A DNA stretch of 16,198 bases from CG2-30-36-16 sp964372115 (lineage in GTDB: Bacteria; Bacteroidota; Ignavibacteria; Ignavibacteriales; Ignavibacteriaceae), in assembly GCA_964372115.1 (NCBI GenBank), contig CAYJPN010000057.1:1-16198 (forward strand). The letters are read 5' to 3'. The stretch's first letter is position 1; each line of letters opens with the position of its first letter. A program made the position numbers and the translations under genes. Shown here piece after piece: positions 7,558 to 14,796 of the stretch. Below the pieces are notes generated by a model. It was not told the origin of the DNA and did no database searches. It saw only the letters and a program-made list of their open reading frames with translations.

Positions 7558-9708
7558 ATGAATATTTTTGAACTAGAACATAGAAAGGATAAACTTCTTC
7601 AAAGCTTGGCGAACACAAAATCGCCAAGGCAGTCGCTTATTATATTATCATCCTACTTTGATGATATTTTGGAGATAAAAGAATATTCGTTATTAATAAG
7701 CTATACATTGGAGTTAATACCCGAATATTTGGAAGCGGTAAGATTATATACACCAATTGGTCTGCATCCGGGCTTTACGGAAAACATTCTAAAAACTTCT
7801 CGCAAACTGCTCAATTCTCCTCTTTTTAATTCAACTGAAAACGAGATAGGCGTCAATATCAATCAGCAAAAAGAGGCATTGCAAAACGGGATTATCCGAA
7901 TAGAAAGCAAGTTAAAAGAGTTGATAGATGCACTTAACGGTGAAATAAATAATGAGGAAATTGGAAGAAGAACTAAATTTCCTGTAATGGAAATGAATGC
8001 GGATAAAACCGGTAACTTGGGTTTGCTGGAGAGCATCAGCATCATAATTCAGAAAAATAGAAGCGGTACAAAATCAACGAATGATATTATTCCCGCAGTT
8101 CAAAAAGACAATCACGATTTAGAAAAACAAATTGTAACATCAATTGAGCTTGCCGAAAAATTCGTTAAAAAACAGACACATATTAGATCAGCAAATAACT
8201 ACATAATCAGATTTCATAATAAATATGGCGAATATATCGGGGATTCGCTCGGCGTTGCATTAACCGTTGCTATTATCAGCGAACTTAATTTTTATTATAA
8301 AGCAAGAAATGTATTTACAATTCCAAGTGGAGTTATTTCAACAGGCAGCATTAATGAAAATGGAAATGTTGAAGCTGTTTCTGAGAAAGTAATAAAATCA
8401 AAAACCTTTAATGTTTTTTTTAGCGCGGAAAATGTATTCGCTGTTCCCGAAGCCGATAAAATTTATGCCCAGCAGCAACTGACAGAGTTAAAAAAAGAAT
8501 ATCCTAAAAGAAATCTTAAAATAGTAGGTGTTGAAACTCTCGACGACATATTAGATAACAGAAAACTTGTAAACATTAAAAAACAGAATATGATTCTATG
8601 GGGCATAAAAAAAACATACAATCCAAAATTTGCTTTCAGTTTACTTGTTATTGTTTTAATTGCGTTATCTATTTTCCTCTATAAAAAATTTGATGATAAT
8701 CCCGATCAAATTATTTTCAAAAACAATATTGCATATATTAGTAATAAAATGGGGGATACATTATTTACAACCAGCGCCGGCAGCGCTTATAATGCCTCTA
8801 AATATATACATCTACTTGATGTAAACCATGATGGAATTAATGAAATACTTTTATCGAATTGGGATAAGAAAATAGAATTAGACCCCCAAAACCGGTATAA
8901 ACTTTTTTGTATTGATAAGCGCCAAAAGGAGATTTGGGACTACCGTTTCGAAGGAATAATTTCAGATAGGGAAGATGTTTTTAAAAATCTTTATCAAATT
9001 AAACTGATGAACTATGATCAGCCAGACAATTTTAACGAAATAGTTATTTCTGCAGAGCACTATAATTATTACCCTACCGCCATATTAAGATTAGGATACA
9101 ATGGTGCCCAAGTTGGCGATACTTTATGGAATCCCGGCACTTATTTAATTGGTTTTATCAAGGATATTGATAATGACGGCCGCCTTGAACTTGTAGGAGC
9201 AATTATCAATAATGGTTTTGAAAGATCGGCATTATTCAGCATTGAGTTAGACAAATTAAAAGGACGAGCACCTTCTGTGGGCAAATATAGATTTCCTAAT
9301 CTTAAAATTGCTGAATTTGAGCAATATATCCTTCTCCCCAAAAGTGATTTTAATTCGATATACGCAAAGCGCAGATATAATATCCCTACTTTGTGTTCAT
9401 TTAATGGTGAGCCTCAATTTATTAGGATTGTGCTTTCGGAAGATAATCTGCATGTTGGGGATACAGAATTTGGAATAAGATTTAATTCCGATTTTTCATT
9501 TGCCGATATCGTAATAATTGATGAATTCCGGATTCAACGGGATTCTGTTATCGCAAAGGGATTACTAAGTCCGCCATATACCAACACAAAGGAATTTTCA
9601 GAGTTACTGCGTAAACAGATACAATATTGGACAGGTAAAGAATTTGTGTCGATAGATAAGTGGGATGGAAAACAAGCAAATAAGCCGGATACTTTATCGG
9701 TATATTGA
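7558..9708 (+). CDS. Membrane protein with Lon-like Ser-Lys protease domain and FG-GAP/VCBS-like extracytoplasmic region
   Basis: The 716-residue protein falls into three parts. Residues 1-140 are helical, with a likely coiled coil at 103-130. Residues ~145-345 look like a Lon (S16) proteolytic domain: HNKYGEYIGDSLGVAL carries a serine at S230 in the place of the Lon nucleophile, and after the STGSINENGNVEAV strand K277 (in VSEK) fits the catalytic lysine. The S-K gap is 47 residues, against about 43 in E. coli Lon. No AAA+ ATPase module is present. One hydrophobic helix spans 358-375, followed by lysines. The C-terminal part has two DxNxDGxxE motifs (421-429 and 536-544), as in integrin-like or VCBS propeller blades. 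Without a signal peptide, the Lon-like part should be cytoplasmic and the propeller-like part outside. The next gene begins 9 nt downstream. Proteolytic activity and target are unproven. Confidence 0.7.
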   Translation: MNIFELEHRKDKLLQSLANTKSPRQSLIILSSYFDDILEIKEYSLLISYTLELIPEYLEAVRLYTPIGLHPGFTENILKTSRKLLNSPLFNSTENEIGVNINQQKEALQNGIIRIESKLKELIDALNGEINNEEIGRRTKFPVMEMNADKTGNLGLLESISIIIQKNRSGTKSTNDIIPAVQKDNHDLEKQIVTSIELAEKFVKKQTHIRSANNYIIRFHNKYGEYIGDSLGVALTVAIISELNFYYKARNVFTIPSGVISTGSINENGNVEAVSEKVIKSKTFNVFFSAENVFAVPEADKIYAQQQLTELKKEYPKRNLKIVGVETLDDILDNRKLVNIKKQNMILWGIKKTYNPKFAFSLLVIVLIALSIFLYKKFDDNPDQIIFKNNIAYISNKMGDTLFTTSAGSAYNASKYIHLLDVNHDGINEILLSNWDKKIELDPQNRYKLFCIDKRQKEIWDYRFEGIISDREDVFKNLYQIKLMNYDQPDNFNEIVISAEHYNYYPTAILRLGYNGAQVGDTLWNPGTYLIGFIKDIDNDGRLELVGAIINNGFERSALFSIELDKLKGRAPSVGKYRFPNLKIAEFEQYILLPKSDFNSIYAKRRYNIPTLCSFNGEPQFIRIVLSEDNLHVGDTEFGIRFNSDFSFADIVIIDEFRIQRDSVIAKGLLSPPYTNTKEFSELLRKQIQYWTGKEFVSIDKWDGKQANKPDTLSVY

Positions 9709-9717
9709 TTTTTATTT

Positions 9718-10689
9718 ATGCTAATAAAAGAACCTTTAAATATTGTAAATAAAATAAGAACTAACGACTTAAATGGTTTAGGTCTGGAATCTTTCGTAAA
9801 AATTTCGATCAAGATTGCTTGTTCATATCTAAAGGCCAAAAAGAGAGTTATTTCATTAGCAGAAGGATTTGATTCATCAATAATGGATTTAGCGGTTCAA
9901 TCCGTAACTCCTCTTTTTATTAGTGCGGGTAACGGAAAATTAGGGATTTACAATTCTCTTGAAAACTGGAATTCTGAAATCGCTTCGGACTCTGATGCTG
10001 AATTTTTTATTAACAGCATTATTTGGAGCAGGTGTGAACAGGAAGTTTATACTACGATAAAGGGAATTGATCCATTCTTTAAAAAAATTCTTGATACAAT
10101 TTCGGAATGTGTTAGGAAGTGTAATTACAAAAAAATAAAACGGTTCGGCAAAATTTATATTGTACGTGATGAATTTTCCAATTTTCAATCATCTCCTATT
10201 TCAGATGAAAATTTTGATTGTTTACCAAAGAATATATTCGGCGTAAAACAAAAAAAATTGATTGAATCTCTTCTTAAATATTTAAATGATAACGGCTTTC
10301 CCGGGGCAATTCCGTTAAACCGGCTTATTAAATCAGTGAAGAATTTTTATTTAAATAACGATTTTGAGTCTGATTATACGCAAAGCAATTCGGATTATGA
10401 GATTAATGAAATAGTTTCCCTGGCTAAAATAAAACTTATGAACAGCCTAGAAGAAAAATATATCAAAAAAAATAAGCTGACAGAAAGGGAAGGGATTGCA
10501 GTTAAAGCTTGCCTTGAAAAAATAGTATATGATATAAAAAACGGCGGAGTGTCGGAAGGACTTTATTCATATATGCAAACTGAAATGCCTGAATTAGGAA
10601 GTGACAAATTTTATAAAAAATACCATCACATTATTAATTATTTGTTAAATGAATTTAAACAGGAGATAAATAATTTTTGGAATTATTAG
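9718..10689 (+). CDS. Uncharacterised helical protein, possibly a distant sigma-factor-like regulator
   Basis: The 323-residue protein has no signal peptide or membrane helix, so it should be cytoplasmic, and it is rich in Lys, Asn and Ile. I do not recognise it with confidence. The segment from AEFFINSIIWSRCEQEVY through DPFFKKILDTISECV has the rhythm of a sigma region-2 helix set, and LTEREGIAVKACLEKIVYDI near the C-terminus faintly recalls the LxxRE pattern of region 4. These are impressions, not motif matches. The gene follows the Lon-like membrane protein by 9 nt and is very likely in the same transcript, so the two probably act together. The ATG at 9718 has no ribosome binding site, which would fit coupling to the upstream stop. 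It could equally be an adaptor or substrate of the protease-like protein. Confidence 0.6.
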   Translation: MLIKEPLNIVNKIRTNDLNGLGLESFVKISIKIACSYLKAKKRVISLAEGFDSSIMDLAVQSVTPLFISAGNGKLGIYNSLENWNSEIASDSDAEFFINSIIWSRCEQEVYTTIKGIDPFFKKILDTISECVRKCNYKKIKRFGKIYIVRDEFSNFQSSPISDENFDCLPKNIFGVKQKKLIESLLKYLNDNGFPGAIPLNRLIKSVKNFYLNNDFESDYTQSNSDYEINEIVSLAKIKLMNSLEEKYIKKNKLTEREGIAVKACLEKIVYDIKNGGVSEGLYSYMQTEMPELGSDKFYKKYHHIINYLLNEFKQEINNFWNY

Positions 10690-10730
10690 TGTTTTTTCAA
10701 AACAGGGATTTATTTTTCTATATTAATAGT

Positions 10731-10776
10731 AAGTGATGGGAAAAATGCCTGTTGCTGTTAGGCTTTTTCATTACTT
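10731..10776 (+). terminator. Long imperfect hairpin between the 323-aa and 175-aa genes
   Basis: The arms 10731-10750 and 10760-10776 pair over about 17 positions (8 bp, a 2-nt bulge, 5 A-T pairs, a 1-nt bulge, then GCCT/AGGC) around a 9-nt loop. The 3' arm holds TTTTT. It lies 41 nt after the stop at 10689. It could terminate or attenuate transcription before the 175-aa gene. Confidence 0.5.
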
Positions 10777-10812
10777 AATAAAATGTAAAACTCTGAAAAG
10801 GTTTGGATAAAA

Positions 10813-11340
10813 ATGATAAACGAAAGTGATTTATTTAAGTTTGTATTTTACAAAGATAATCTCCCTGTAGAAAAGCGTAAATATATTCAAGACAATATTG
10901 AAAATTTTTCTTCGGAAATAGAATTTTTGAAGAGAAACAAGCTATATCAAAATAGTACTTTTGATGAAAATGAACTTAACAACGGTGTCAATAAAATCCT
11001 TCATGGAGAAACTTCACCAAAAATATTTTATTTAGCTAAAAAAGAACAATCTGTTGGAATGGGATCCGATTTCCTTCGATTGGCAGCAGACTCTTACAAA
11101 CTGCATAAGAGCAATATAATAGATACCTATGTAGACTCTAAATCAAACTACCTTATAAAAATTATTCACTCTGAGGATAACTCCCAAATATTTTTGTATG
11201 ATAAAGAAAATAATGTTATTGAAAATTATACCATTGAATTACTTCCGGCAGGCAAAACATTTAGATGCAAAAACAACAAATCCCCGCTTGTAATTGATAA
11301 AAATATTAAAGTTGAGGAAGTGAAGCTTTATTTTAAATGA
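10813..11340 (+). CDS. Hypothetical protein with a zinc-less anti-sigma-like N-terminus
   Basis: The 175-residue product has no signal peptide or membrane helix. Residues 1-40 (SDLFKFVFYKDNLPVEKRKYIQDNIENF and on) follow the helix pattern of anti-sigma domains, 'L..Y.DG.LP...R..IE.HL..C..C..EL', but the His-x3-Cys-x2-Cys zinc ligands are replaced by ordinary residues. The C-terminal half (about 105-175) alternates as beta strands: YLIKIIHSEDNSQIFLYD, a NYTIELLPAG stretch and a final KVEEVKLYF. The family is unknown to me. It follows the 323-aa gene by 123 nt, separated by a hairpin, so it may be weakly coupled to it or have its own promoter. If the upstream gene is sigma-like, this would be a candidate partner; that is inference. 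Confidence 0.55.
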   Translation: MINESDLFKFVFYKDNLPVEKRKYIQDNIENFSSEIEFLKRNKLYQNSTFDENELNNGVNKILHGETSPKIFYLAKKEQSVGMGSDFLRLAADSYKLHKSNIIDTYVDSKSNYLIKIIHSEDNSQIFLYDKENNVIENYTIELLPAGKTFRCKNNKSPLVIDKNIKVEEVKLYFK

Positions 11341-11624
11341 GACTCGGCAAAACAATTACAGTTTACTTAGCAAACTCAACCTAAAGAAAAGCAATGCTTC
11401 ACGTTTTCCATATCGTAAAAGACTTCAAGCGGAGTATGTTGTGGTTAGGTTTGGAGAAAGGCTGCTGTTCGAAAATCGTTCTAAACCCAAACTCATTTTT
11501 GCCGAATATTGCTTACTCACACCCGGCCTAAGATGGACCCGGGATTTGCAACCTCGAATAAAAGGGTACCCCCCCCCAACTTTCATATGGAAATTTTGAA
11601 AAGTCTCTTTAGGCGGTGCATAGA
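11341..11624. other. Non-coding stretch with short palindromes and a C9 tract
   Basis: No reading frame here looks real on either strand, and no tRNA or other RNA fold was recognised. It contains a weak 8-bp stem (11448-11455 with 11480-11487), the palindromes CCCGGG (11538-11543) and GGGTACCC (11564-11571), and a run of nine C at 11569-11577. Confidence 0.6.
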
Positions 11625-11801
11625 CTATTTCCTAATATAAGCATTCAAACCAACAATAACCGGTTTCCCATCAATCATGCATTCAGTCGGCATGTTGCCG
11701 TGTGTGGTTGCTACAACCAATGTTTTACCGGATGCACTTGGCGTTGGTTTTTGAAGTTCGATAGTTATGATAAGTTTACCATCTTCAATTTTTACTGCCA
11801 T
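11625..11801 (-). CDS. Small conserved-looking protein of 58 residues
   Basis: A 58-codon gene reading MAVKIEDGKLIITIELQK through to GLNAYIRK and TAG. The start is well supported: AAAGGAG (11808-11814) lies 6 nt upstream of the ATG, the best ribosome binding site in the window. The composition is that of a compact beta-strand protein: two strand-forming stretches (KLIITIEL and KTLVVATT), a H-G-N turn, one Cys and a GKPVIVGLNAYI strand at the end. There is no signal peptide or membrane segment. I have a vague memory of similar small proteins with 'SGKTLVVAST-GN' and 'VNAYI' in mobile or phage-related DNA, but I cannot confirm it. It has no close partner genes; a strong minus-strand terminator lies 96 nt upstream, so it needs its own promoter. 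Confidence 0.8.
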   Translation of the reverse strand: MAVKIEDGKLIITIELQKPTPSASGKTLVVATTHGNMPTECMIDGKPVIVGLNAYIRK

Positions 11802-11807
11802 TTTATT

Positions 11808-11814
11808 CTCCTTT
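11808..11814 (-). promoter_or_regulatory. Ribosome binding site of the 58-aa gene
   Basis: On the minus strand AAAGGAG is followed by six bases and the ATG at 11801. This decides the start and supports the gene as real. Confidence 0.8.
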
Positions 11815-11896
11815 ACAGTTTTATGATCGTGTGAATAGAAATTAACATTACATGGGACTACTTAACTGCCCTATTCACTAAATTGCAAACCTCAAT

Positions 11897-11923
11897 AAAA
11901 AGCCCCCGCCGGGCTGCGGGGGC
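11897..11923 (-). terminator. Strong intrinsic terminator (minus strand)
   Basis: GCCCCCGC (11902-11909) and GCGGGGGC (11916-11923) form a perfect 8-bp GC stem with a 6-nt loop. On the minus strand the stem runs straight into TTTTTATT. It would end transcripts coming from the metallophosphoesterase gene about 277 nt upstream, and isolates the 58-aa gene. Confidence 0.88.
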
Positions 11924-11928
11924 ATACA

Positions 11929-11961
11929 AATGATATAATCATTCCCGGATAATTGTCCGGG
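11929..11961. repeat. Two further hairpins directly next to the terminator
   Basis: AATGAT/ATCATT (11929-11943, loop ATA) and CCCGGA/TCCGGG (11944-11961, loop TAATTG) follow each other with no spacer. With the terminator they make three consecutive palindromes within 60 nt. Confidence 0.7.
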
Positions 11962-12199
11962 TATCAGTACTGTTTTCAGCTAAGCATTCAGCTCAGCCGC
12001 AATAAATGTACAAACCAAAAATCAAAAAATCAATACCACAAAAAAAATACTTTCAAAAAAACAACTTGCTGGTATACTAGCTTATACTTCAGCTTCGCTC
12101 AGTATCAATCCTTAAGTTGTTCTGTTTTCGTTGAAGCTAACGGACGCATCACATAAATTGAATTCTGAAAAGAAATAAAGTTAAAATAATTCATCAGTT
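11962..12199. other. Non-coding 3' region of the metallophosphoesterase transcript
   Basis: No convincing gene was found here. It is AT-rich with A runs (12034-12060) and would form the 3' untranslated region of the minus-strand gene ending at 12200, if transcription runs on to the terminator at 11897-11923. Confidence 0.55.
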
Positions 12200-13435
12200 T
12201 CAGTGTTCATAGCTAACAGATATTGAATCGACCATAGTAAAACCACTAAAATCGTTTTTTAATTTATTAACATAAAAAACCAACGAATCCCTTTCAATGC
12301 TGCATTCAAGATAATGGAAGAATCCCTTGGAAAATTCTTTGTCAAACTCATCATGGTATCGTTGTTCTGAACCTGTCATTAATGGATGCAGTAGCCCGCC
12401 CCCACCGCCAATAACAAAAAAATTTTTGCCATCCATTTTAAAATGCTCATACGCATGGGATTGGCCGGAAATAAATACGGAAGCTTTACTAGACAACAAA
12501 AATGCAGGAAGGAACTGTTTTTGGACTTCATAAGACGGTTCAGCGATTTTACTGTTCGTATATGGTGCATGGTGAGAAAGAACAATAACAGAGCTAATGG
12601 TGCTGTCGCTGTCAAATCGATAAAGTTGTTTTTGGTACCACTGCTTTTGTAGTTTGCAGTCCTCATCTGATAGTTTTGAGAAATTGGAATTCAGCGCAAT
12701 GATACCAACAGCCTGAATGACAACAGAATACCAGGTTTGCGTCATTGCCGGAAAGCGCTTTTGAAATTGTTTCAGCGCTGGTGTTTTAAAATAAAAATAG
12801 TCATGGTTACCAATAACGGGATAGAATGGAGCTTTCAATTTTCTTTTGAATTCATCAAAAGTATTCCAATACGAATCGAACATTCCAACAGCAGTAATAT
12901 CCCCAATGTGAAAAATTGCAATAGCAGATGTATCTAGTTCTATCTCATGATAAATCAACGAAGTAGCTTTTTGATTGTCATTCTCATCAAGAAAAAAAGT
13001 TTCAAACCAAATTGGTTGCTGCGTATCTGAGACGAAGATGATGGAAGGAAAGTGCTTTTTGGCAACCGTTATTTTACTTGTAAAACCCAAAGGAGTTTTT
13101 GAGATACGAGGGTGATTATAAGGGGAAAAGGTTACTAGAATTATTGTGAGTACTGAGCCAACTATGGCACCTATAAGCAAAGTGAAAATTAGTTTGGAAG
13201 AAATACTTGGAATCAAGTTTCCCTGCAGCTTAAATAATTTAATGGCCATAATAATAATCATAAAACCAAATACATAACTATATGCTGTTCCAATAACAAA
13301 TTTTAGAAAAAGAAATAATAGATCGGTTACATTATTATATCCTATAAAATGGTTAAAACCGGTTATTAAAATCTGAACAAATGATGCAATAAGAAAGATG
13401 CTTAGAATAATATTTTCACTTAATTTCTTTTTCAT
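12200..13435 (-). CDS. Membrane-anchored calcineurin-like metallophosphoesterase
   Basis: The 411-residue protein starts with three likely membrane helices (about 9-31, 39-67 and 82-104), then a metallophosphoesterase domain from residue 130. The family motifs are visible: FVSDTQ (D137), HIGDIT (D179), PVIGNHD (N210, H211), VLSHHAPY (H288-H289) and GQSHAYEH (H327). The last resembles the GHxHAYER motif of purple-acid-phosphatase-like enzymes. Two usual metal ligands differ: motif I has Gln139 where DxH proteins have His, and Gln325 replaces the first His of GHxH. The enzyme should cleave a phosphate ester at the membrane; side and substrate are unknown. It follows the lipoprotein phosphodiesterase gene by 101 nt on the same strand, so it may belong to the same envelope phosphate-ester unit. 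The ATG has no clear ribosome binding site. Confidence 0.82.
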   Translation of the reverse strand: MKKKLSENIILSIFLIASFVQILITGFNHFIGYNNVTDLLFLFLKFVIGTAYSYVFGFMIIIMAIKLFKLQGNLIPSISSKLIFTLLIGAIVGSVLTIILVTFSPYNHPRISKTPLGFTSKITVAKKHFPSIIFVSDTQQPIWFETFFLDENDNQKATSLIYHEIELDTSAIAIFHIGDITAVGMFDSYWNTFDEFKRKLKAPFYPVIGNHDYFYFKTPALKQFQKRFPAMTQTWYSVVIQAVGIIALNSNFSKLSDEDCKLQKQWYQKQLYRFDSDSTISSVIVLSHHAPYTNSKIAEPSYEVQKQFLPAFLLSSKASVFISGQSHAYEHFKMDGKNFFVIGGGGGLLHPLMTGSEQRYHDEFDKEFSKGFFHYLECSIERDSLVFYVNKLKNDFSGFTMVDSISVSYEH

Positions 13436-13536
13436 AATATAAAAGTGGTTAAAAGCAGATAGAATATTTCATAAGTTATTAACCTCGCAGAATAATATTT
13501 CTGTTCTGTTATGACTCCTAAATTATTTTTGTAATG

Positions 13537-14793
13537 TTATTTTTCCTGTGAATAATAATTTCCAGTTACAAGTGAAGGATAATTGGAAAGAATACCATCT
13601 ATTTCATAAGTTGATATAAAATCTTTTATATAATCTTTAACATCAAGAGTCCAGGTAAAAACTTTTTTACCTGAATTATGTACTCTTGCAATATCATCGG
13701 CTGTAATTCCATCAGTCCACCTTGGTGCCCAAACTTGACAAGTGGGATTTAATGAAGAAAGGGCTGTTTCAATATCAAGTTCAATAAGTATTGGGGTTGT
13801 ATTTCTTAAACTGCTTGACCGGTATGAATTTAAAATATCTTTACTTGGGATGCCTAAGAGAATCTGAATGTCATTTCTACCAATTGTAGCAGCATAATCT
13901 ATTGCTTCTTTTTGAATCCGAATAGTTTCATCAACTATACTCTGATCTTTTAGATCCAACCAAACCATAGAAAGTTTGGTACTGTCAATCACAGATCGTA
14001 ATGCTTCGGTAACTGTTGGTATTGTTTCTCCATAAATTAATTTACCAAAAGCTCTTATCTGATTTAAATCAAAGTTCTCAACATCTCCTAACAAATAAAC
14101 TCCTTTTACGGTTCTTGGAGAAAAAGTATCATCATGGAAAACTATTAGTTGCTTATCTCTTGTGCGTTTAATATCAATTTCAACTCCGGTTGCTCCAATT
14201 ATTTGGGAATGAATCATCATTTCAATGCTATTTTCAGAATAACCGATTCGTTCTGAATTTCGACAACCACCTCGGTGAGCAAGCACATGAAATGGATTCG
14301 TAGAATTATAGAGTGCTCTCACACGTTCAAGAATTATTTGTTTGCCTTCTGATGTATTGCCTCTAAGAAAAATAGTTGCCGGAATTGTGCCGGCGGTTAA
14401 CTCAATGCCCCCCTCAGATGGAAGCACAGTTAAATTAAAACTAAACACAGAGCCAGGACGGACAATACGGGAATATCCGGAAAGTAGTATTGAATCTCCT
14501 AATGAACCTCCTGCCTGCTCTACATAAACTACATCTTGTTTTGAATAGAGACACCATCGCCTACCCACCCATCTGCCAACAACTTCATCACCTAATGTTT
14601 CAGTACCTTGTATTACTTTATATACACCATTCATTTCTGATTTTGCAATTTGGCTTATTGCAATTGTCCGCAATTCAATATTCTGAAAATCAAAATTATA
14701 TTTAGGAGAGGTTGGAAGTTCTACAACGCAAGACGGAATAAAAGATGACAAAATTACTAAAACCCATTTTGTAATTGTTAATGCTGGTTTCAT
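13537..14793 (-). CDS. Lipoprotein glycerophosphodiester phosphodiesterase (GDPD)
   Basis: This 418-residue protein begins with a lipoprotein signal ending FIPSC, so Cys22 would be lipidated and the protein anchored in the envelope. Residues 23-165 are a beta-rich N-terminal domain that I do not recognise. From residue 169 the GDPD barrel is clear: HRGG (H173), SEN (E187, N188), VEIDIKRTRD (E205, D207) and FHDD (H220), all expected catalytic or metal-binding positions. Later VWLDLKDQ and VFTWTLD match the barrel's rear strands. Enzymes of this family split glycerophosphodiesters into an alcohol and glycerol-3-phosphate. Only 3 nt separate its start from the stop of the gene before it, and GGAG lies 11 nt upstream of the ATG, so it is translated from the same operon. 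The substrate may be phospholipid head-group esters or a surface polymer. Confidence 0.9.
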   Translation of the reverse strand: MKPALTITKWVLVILSSFIPSCVVELPTSPKYNFDFQNIELRTIAISQIAKSEMNGVYKVIQGTETLGDEVVGRWVGRRWCLYSKQDVVYVEQAGGSLGDSILLSGYSRIVRPGSVFSFNLTVLPSEGGIELTAGTIPATIFLRGNTSEGKQIILERVRALYNSTNPFHVLAHRGGCRNSERIGYSENSIEMMIHSQIIGATGVEIDIKRTRDKQLIVFHDDTFSPRTVKGVYLLGDVENFDLNQIRAFGKLIYGETIPTVTEALRSVIDSTKLSMVWLDLKDQSIVDETIRIQKEAIDYAATIGRNDIQILLGIPSKDILNSYRSSSLRNTTPILIELDIETALSSLNPTCQVWAPRWTDGITADDIARVHNSGKKVFTWTLDVKDYIKDFISTYEIDGILSNYPSLVTGNYYSQEK

Positions 14794-14796
14794 AAT

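Noticed and set aside
9534..9839. Minus-strand open frame of 101 codons across the junction of the 716-aa and 323-aa genes
   Set aside because: Antisense to two better-supported genes and without motifs.
11374..11450. Possible integron attC site (ACTCAAC ... GTTAGGT)
   Set aside because: The end boxes fit the loose consensus, but they are not complementary at two positions and no inner stem boxes or integrase were found.
11530..11580. tRNA-like fragment around 'TTGCAACCTCGAATA'
   Set aside because: The resemblance to a T-arm is partial. No acceptor or anticodon stems can be drawn around it.
11616..11834. Plus-strand open frame of 72 codons
   Set aside because: It overlaps the 58-aa minus-strand gene, which has a ribosome binding site and better composition.
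11953..12156. Plus-strand open frame of 67 codons
   Set aside because: Starts inside a hairpin loop and has low-complexity, Lys/Ser/Gln-rich translation with no start signal.
13488..13503. CAGAA/TTCTG stem between the GDPD and metallophosphoesterase genes as a terminator
   Set aside because: Five AT-rich pairs only and no T tract on the minus strand.
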